Part shown: positions 21,292 through 24,864 of the stretch, one piece after another
How the letters are laid out: the number at the start of each line of letters is the position of its first letter
How positions within the stretch are numbered: position 1 is the stretch's first letter
DNA from: a virus
Length of the DNA: 24,864 nucleotides
Virus record (IMG/VR): IMGVR_UViG_3300011114_000643
Location: 1-24,864 of that record
Direction: 5' to 3' (one strand)
The notes under the pieces: generated by a model
Told to the model about the DNA's origin: nothing
Database searches by the model: none
The model's input: the letters and a program-made list of their open reading frames with translations, nothing else
Position numbers and translations under genes: made by a program

Positions 21292-22199
21292 CAGTTCGCT
21301 CCGTAGCCGGAATCCGGGATGTTGTCGTAGCCTATCAACACACTACCCGGACGCGGCGCGAAGCTCAGGTTCGCAGACGACATATCCAGCGCCATTGCTG
21401 CTTCAAGCTCGTAGGCGAAGTTTCTGAACATTGCTGTCGTGTCAAAGCCTTTCGCCTCAAAATACTTCAGCTTCGTCATGAGAACCATGAGGCGCGAGGG
21501 ATAAATACAGGTGTCCGTGTCCACCGTGAAACTCGTTTTCACCGCACCCGCTGCGCTTAACGCCCAGCCGTTCGACCTGTACTCAAAACCAAGACATTCG
21601 GCATTGGAGAAACCGGGCCAGATTTGGAAGTACGATCCGAGCAAGCGCCAGCGAATCCTTGGGCCGGTTGAGATGTAGCCAGAAAGCAGCCATTCCCATT
21701 GCTGGGCGCTTTCGGGGCCGAGCATTTCCCAATGCTTGGATTTGTCCCACATCGTGCGAGGAACAAGGCTTTCGTAGTCGCTGGGCAAGTCGTACTTCAT
21801 CTTCTGAAAGTACGCCGTAGCAGCCGTCCCAGCGGCAGCGAAGTCTTGATTGACCGTTACCTGCGTTGAAGAATCAACCGAGGCGATGAACGTGTTTTGG
21901 TTGATCCCCGTACCCGTCACCATGTAGGTAGTGTCCAGCCCCACGGTGCTTGGGATGCCGGTAATCGTGCGGGCTGCGGTCGTCCACGTTCCTGTCGTGG
22001 TCAGGTACTCTGTGTAAAATATTTTCTGCTTTGTAAGCTCGCGCCAATCAGCTTTACGCAGCAATTCATAACCGCAAGCGTTCATGAGCGCGAGGATCTG
22101 CACAACGTCCTGGTTGGTATTACCGGCGACAGAGGCGGGAGTCGATACCCCGAGTTCGTTCGTTACCTGTTGCACCAACTGGAGCATCGTGCTCGACAT
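21291..22199 (-). CDS. Head-tail adaptor protein, P22 gp4-like
   Basis: 302 residues. The N-terminal LQLVQQVTNELGVSTP and ALMNACGYELLRKADWREL (about 6-55) are the helical opening of podovirus tail accessory/adaptor proteins. An inserted beta domain (TITGIPSTVGLDTTYMVTGTGI, about 78-130) follows, then SDYESLVPRTMWDKSKHWEMLGP and YFQIWPGFSNAECLGFEYRSNGW. It likely forms the ring under the portal. The next gene (gp10-like) begins at its stop codon. Confidence 0.75.
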   Translation of the reverse strand: MSSTMLQLVQQVTNELGVSTPASVAGNTNQDVVQILALMNACGYELLRKADWRELTKQKIFYTEYLTTTGTWTTAARTITGIPSTVGLDTTYMVTGTGINQNTFIASVDSSTQVTVNQDFAAAGTAATAYFQKMKYDLPSDYESLVPRTMWDKSKHWEMLGPESAQQWEWLLSGYISTGPRIRWRLLGSYFQIWPGFSNAECLGFEYRSNGWALSAAGAVKTSFTVDTDTCIYPSRLMVLMTKLKYFEAKGFDTTAMFRNFAYELEAAMALDMSSANLSFAPRPGSVLIGYDNIPDSGYGAN

Positions 22200-22201
22200 A
22201 G

Positions 22202-22726
22202 CTAAACCTCTTTTTTAGGTCGTCCCGGCTTGCGTTTTTCTGCCAGCAGTTCTGCCATCTGTTCTTTGAGTTCTTCCAGTTCTGTGCGCGTTTTCGCCAG
22301 TTCTGAGGAACTCTCGCTCTGATTTTTGTTCAGCAAATACGCCCGCGCTTTATCCCGCAAACCAGTTGCGCCCATGCCGACACGCTGAAGCTGACCATCC
22401 GAGGCCGTGGCGACTTGTTCAACAGTCTGGAATTTCAGGATTTGCAGTTCTGCCATCTGGTAATCGGTAAACTCTACCGGCTGATCCTTGCACCATTCCT
22501 GCAACGGAGTGCCAATCGCTTGCGGCGCACCTTGCATCTGGAAATGCAGCCATTGCCGGGGAAACCGTGCTTTGTGGTCATCCCTGACTGGTTGATCTAC
22601 AACGTTCGTCTTGTCACCGGGGACGATGATCCGCACAAAAGGACGATCCTTGTACGGCTCTTTGTCGTAGGTGTAGAACTCAACGTGCAAGTGCTGGTCT
22701 CCGTTACCGATATCACTATCAAGCAT
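22202..22726 (-). CDS. Phage structural-region protein with coiled coil and AT-hook-like tail
   Basis: 174 residues from the ATG at 22726, chosen because AGGAG lies 6 nt upstream; a longer reading from 22771 lacks one. Residues 10-90 are a beta-rich domain (QHLHVEFYTYDKEP, RPFVRIIVPGDKTNVV). Residues 98-130 resemble a helix-hairpin-helix (QTVEQVATASDGQLQRVGMG). A coiled coil runs at 138-163 (SELAKTRTELEELKEQMAELL), and the end is KRKPGRPKKEV, an AT-hook-like basic motif. Possible roles are DNA packaging or head assembly; no assigned family function is known to me. Confidence 0.7.
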   Translation of the reverse strand: MLDSDIGNGDQHLHVEFYTYDKEPYKDRPFVRIIVPGDKTNVVDQPVRDDHKARFPRQWLHFQMQGAPQAIGTPLQEWCKDQPVEFTDYQMAELQILKFQTVEQVATASDGQLQRVGMGATGLRDKARAYLLNKNQSESSSELAKTRTELEELKEQMAELLAEKRKPGRPKKEV

Positions 22727-22746
22727 TTTGATCTCCTGTGGGGAAA

Positions 22747-23109
22747 TTACGCGCCAGCAATCGAAACCCAAGTGGTTGCGGAAGTGGCGACAAACAGAAC
22801 ACGCGTTGTAGCTGTAACCGAAAGGCTTGTGGCTCCAGCGTTAATCGTTGAAGACGTATTGAACGGGTAAACGGTCAAGGTTTGCGCGCCGCCGTTGTAA
22901 ACCACAACCATTGCGCCCGCTTCAGTCGGCGGCAGCTTTACGCCGGTCGATGAAGCAGCAGTACCGATTGAGTTGTAGCAGGCCGACAGTTGCAGCGCAT
23001 CGCTTGCAGCCGAGCCGGTTGCCGTGAGGCCCGTTGCGCCATCACCGCAGATGCTGATAGTTGACAGCGGGGAGTTGCCGGACGAGAGAACACGCGAAGG
23101 GATAGCCAT
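22747..23109 (-). CDS. Small head-region protein, possible decoration/fibre
   Basis: 120 residues, rich in Ser, Thr, Ala and Gly, with alternating strand patterns (TEAGAMVVVYNGGAQTLTVYPF, SLSVTATTRVLFVATSATTWVSI), indicating an all-beta domain. Proteins of this look occur just downstream of capsid genes in podovirus-like genomes. AGGA precedes the ATG. Function inferred from location only. Confidence 0.65.
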   Translation of the reverse strand: MAIPSRVLSSGNSPLSTISICGDGATGLTATGSAASDALQLSACYNSIGTAASSTGVKLPPTEAGAMVVVYNGGAQTLTVYPFNTSSTINAGATSLSVTATTRVLFVATSATTWVSIAGA

Positions 23110-23112
23110 TTT

Positions 23113-23907
23113 TTAGATCCTTTGTGTTAGGGGAATAGACATGGCTTTCGCCATTGCATAGAGCAAACCTGAACCACAGACTTCGATTACCACATCTTCC
23201 TGCGCGAATTCTCGCGCAATGTTCTGGAAGTCTTTCACTTGCTGGCACATCCACGGGGCAGCTTGGTATTTCTGTTCGTGGATCGAAGCCGTGATGATTG
23301 TTTCGCCATCGTTCGACTCTTGCTTGTAAACGTGGTGCTGATCTTCTGAGTAGCTAGAGTCCATGCCGAATAGGTAAATGCGCTTATAGCCTTTCAGCTT
23401 CGCAAGAACCATTGCCAGCATCCCGACAGTCGTAAAGCCGCCCATAAGATGCACAGGACGCTCTTTCTCGTCCTCAAGGTACTCGTAGACTCCTTCAGTC
23501 TGAACGTGTACCAGATCGACGTTAAAGTCCTTCAGAGCGTCGAATATGCAGGGATCACATTGGCTGGCAATGTAGAACTGCGTCTGCGGCTTTGGATTCT
23601 TCACAAACCGCACGTTTTCCGGTCGTGCATCCAGCATCACATGACCGTCTGGGACAATTCCTTTTTCCAGCAGCCAATCGTATGAACCGTTGACGCTCCA
23701 GACTTGAGCGCCGTTCTCAAAACGCGCCGCCAGTTGTGGGAACGATTCGCTAAGACTCGGCCCACCACCGACGATGCAAATGCTTTCCTCGTTCGACTTC
23801 TCATCGAAATCGAACCAAGAAAGCTGCCTTTTACAAGACAGCTTTACGTTCCCCAGCATTACGCTGGGGGCCGTATTTCCAACAACGTCTAAAACTGCTT
23901 CGACCAT
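23113..23907 (-). CDS. DUF115/MptE-like Rossmann protein
   Basis: 264 residues with the motifs of the DUF115 (6-hydroxymethylpterin pyrophosphokinase MptE-like) family: ICIVGGGPSL at 43-52, WSVNGSYDWLLEKGIVPDGHVMLDARPENV at 70-99, GGFTTVGMLAMVLAKLKGYKRIYLFGMDSSY at 156-186. In bacteria, relatives include flagellin-modifying Maf/PseE-type sugar transferases; in archaea, pterin kinases. The phage form lies among head genes and its substrate is unknown; modification of a virion or host surface component is one possibility. The ribosome site is weak, and the start is one base from the upstream stop. Confidence 0.75.
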   Translation of the reverse strand: MVEAVLDVVGNTAPSVMLGNVKLSCKRQLSWFDFDEKSNEESICIVGGGPSLSESFPQLAARFENGAQVWSVNGSYDWLLEKGIVPDGHVMLDARPENVRFVKNPKPQTQFYIASQCDPCIFDALKDFNVDLVHVQTEGVYEYLEDEKERPVHLMGGFTTVGMLAMVLAKLKGYKRIYLFGMDSSYSEDQHHVYKQESNDGETIITASIHEQKYQAAPWMCQQVKDFQNIAREFAQEDVVIEVCGSGLLYAMAKAMSIPLTQRI

Positions 23908-23908
23908 A

Positions 23909-24460
23909 TTAAGTGATCTGGCCTTGCAGGTGAGGACGGTTCAGCGTCACCGTGACCGTTGAAACAGTCGCAGCAATCGTTGCAAGGTTTGCCGAACGTG
24001 CTCCAAGAATTTGAAGACCCGCAGAGGCAAGAACCTTGACGCGACCAGCAGTACCGGACAGGAACAGCGTCACCTGCGGAGTCACCGCAACTGCCGTCTT
24101 CTTGACCACCGCGTTGCCTTCGATCTGATACCAGCCAAACGTTCCAGCGAGGTTAGCAGACATCGCAACCGCGACCGGACAGGCCTGGTTACCCGTGTTC
24201 GGAACCAGAACCGTCTGATAGGTCGTTGCGTTGTACGACACCAGCGAACCGACAACCGTTGAAGCCACCCCGACGAGCAGGATGAATTCGCCTTCGCCGT
24301 AAGTCGGATCGTCAGCACGAACGATCTTCCCGAGGACGTTGGGCGGTGACGGGATAACTGTAGCCGAGCCGGACGAAACGCCGCCCGGAGAGGTCACACC
24401 CGTGTCGATGGTGGCGATCTGAAGCAGACCGGCTTGGTTTTCAATGATAGTAAAAGCCAT
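23909..24460 (-). CDS. Capsid decoration / head protein, probable
   Basis: 183 residues, all-beta in appearance and Gly/Val/Thr-rich (FILLVGVASTVVGSLVSYNATTYQTVLVPN; CPVAVAMSANLAGTFGWYQIEGNAVVKK). This AMSANLAGTFGWYQIEGNA pattern occurs in head decoration-type proteins with a triple-stranded barrel, usually encoded right after the major capsid gene. AAGGAG lies 7 nt before the ATG, directly behind the capsid stop. It likely binds the outside of the shell. Confidence 0.7.
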   Translation of the reverse strand: MAFTIIENQAGLLQIATIDTGVTSPGGVSSGSATVIPSPPNVLGKIVRADDPTYGEGEFILLVGVASTVVGSLVSYNATTYQTVLVPNTGNQACPVAVAMSANLAGTFGWYQIEGNAVVKKTAVAVTPQVTLFLSGTAGRVKVLASAGLQILGARSANLATIAATVSTVTVTLNRPHLQGQIT

Positions 24461-24472
24461 TTTGCTTCTCCT

Positions 24473-24864
24473 TTAAGCGATCAAAACGCCGCAAAATTGC
24501 GGGCCGGAGGACGTAAGATTGCCCGCCCATCCGATCAATTTCACAATCATTCTGTTACTTTCAGCCTTTCGGCTTACTGACCATCTTTCGATGGCGGGGA
24601 AACCGCTTCGGATCTCCCTCACCGACTTCAATAAAGTTATATCGGTGCTCAGACTATCGCTTCCGCTTTCGCGGCCCTCTCACTTAGTCGTTCACGCTGC
24701 TTTCGCTTGCGCCCTGTCGCCCGCTTCCGGGCTTCCAAGTCAATCAGAGAAGGTTTATAGACACCATTTTAATGAAACGTTGGTTTAGCGTCTTGGTTAA
24801 CGGCTTGCCGTTCGCCGCCAATCGGTACGAAATTCCTGTCAACGTGGGGCCGGAACATCATGTA
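24473..24864 (-). CDS. Presumed major capsid protein, 3' part, split by a group I intron
   Basis: The upstream exon occupies 24787-24864 and enters the window in frame, encoding YMMFRPHVDRNFVPIGGERQ then AVNQDA. The downstream exon is 24473-24547 and encodes IVKLIGWAGNLTSSGPQF then CGVLIA, ending in TAA just ahead of the AAGGAG site of the next gene. The two join in frame when 24548-24786 is removed. The identity as capsid protein rests on position (directly upstream of a decoration-like gene in a head module) and on the C-terminal strand-rich tail; the rest of the gene lies to the right of the window. If unspliced, the frame continues KPTFH and stops at TAA (24769-24771). Confidence 0.7.
24548..24786 (-). 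ncRNA. Group I self-splicing intron, 239 nt, no ORF
   Basis: Read on the minus strand. P1: exon AGACGCU (24793-24787) pairs with the guide GGUGUCU (24765-24759), with a U.G at the splice site. P3: CCUUCUC (24753-24747) with GAGAGGG (24681-24675), 7 bp. P5 hairpin GCCCG-GAAG-CGGGC and a P6-like stem capped by GAAA lie between. P7: GACUA (24689-24685) with UAGUC (24656-24652). P8: CCGC-GAAA-GCGG (24674-24663). J8/7 is AAGCGA. P9: CACCGA/UCGGUG. Further hairpins are CCAUC-GAAA-GAUGG and AGCC-GAAA-GGCU. The intron ends in G (24548), and the 3' exon AUU can pair with AAU before the guide (P10). There is no endonuclease gene and no clear P2. Confidence 0.82.

Noticed and set aside
24541-24549. A separate small minus-strand ORF starting at the ATG at 24550
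   Set aside because: It would encode MIVKLIGWAG..., but the ATG has no good ribosome site, and the same frame is better explained as the 3' exon of the capsid gene.
24519-24788. A plus-strand reading frame of about 89 codons across the intron region
   Set aside because: The composition is an antisense reflection of the structured intron. It has no ribosome site, no recognisable protein, and opposes all neighbouring late genes.

Overview
The window is a stretch of a tailed double-stranded DNA bacteriophage genome (or prophage). It is most likely a podovirus-type phage of a Gram-negative, probably betaproteobacterial host. The basis is the gene set: a Prim-Pol/RepA-type replication protein, Sak4-like ATPase, DUF669 protein and Cas4-like nuclease, head-tail proteins of the short-tailed-phage type, and an M15 endolysin in a lysis cassette. 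There are no ribosomal RNA or host metabolic genes, genes are packed with start/stop overlaps, and there is a single strand switch between early and late modules. The host assignment is an inference from the look of the proteins. No integrase, terminase or portal gene lies in the window.

Layout. (1) Positions 1-2175, minus strand: a large replication protein (Prim-Pol domain, PriCT-2-like linker, RecA/RepA-like ATPase) that runs off the left edge, preceded by a Cro-like repressor gene. (2) 2176-2299: a divergent promoter region with one plausible sigma70 promoter for each direction and an inverted repeat over the leftward -10 box. (3) 2300-9812, plus strand: an early operon with a papain-like small protein, Sak4-like ATPase, DUF669 ssDNA-binding protein, PD-(D/E)XK nuclease, many small proteins joined by ATGA/GTGA overlaps, and a GIY-YIG nuclease. 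It includes one true non-coding gap (6507-6683) holding a tRNA/tmRNA-like RNA candidate, and ends at a rho-independent terminator (9851-9884). (4) 9902-10236: two small plus-strand genes beyond that terminator; the second runs 39 bases into the convergent endolysin gene. (5) 10198-24864, minus strand, the late operon, transcribed right to left: capsid gene (3' part only), decoration-like protein, DUF115/MptE-like protein, small structural proteins, gp4-like and gp10-like head-tail proteins, GNAT acetyltransferase, a Q/N/A-rich protein ending in an S74 chaperone domain, two large probable internal/ejection proteins, tail fibre, and the lysis cassette.

Main discovery. The minus-strand sequence 24786-24548 reads as a compact group I intron of 239 nt with no endonuclease gene, inserted in the 3' end of the presumed major capsid gene. 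I can place P1 (exon AGACGCU with guide GGUGUCU and a U.G pair at the splice site), P3, P4-P6, P7, P8 with a GAAA loop, P9 hairpins and the terminal G. Joining the two predicted exons is exactly in frame and gives a sensible 24-residue C-terminus. Without splicing the protein would stop six codons into the intron.

Other points of note are the tRNA/tmRNA-like element, a set of four 10-16 codon 'bridge' ORFs that link early genes by overlaps at both ends, duplicated leader sequences at 2693 and 2930, the S74 domain on a low-complexity structural protein, and a visibly AT-richer block at about 13.5-17.1 kb.
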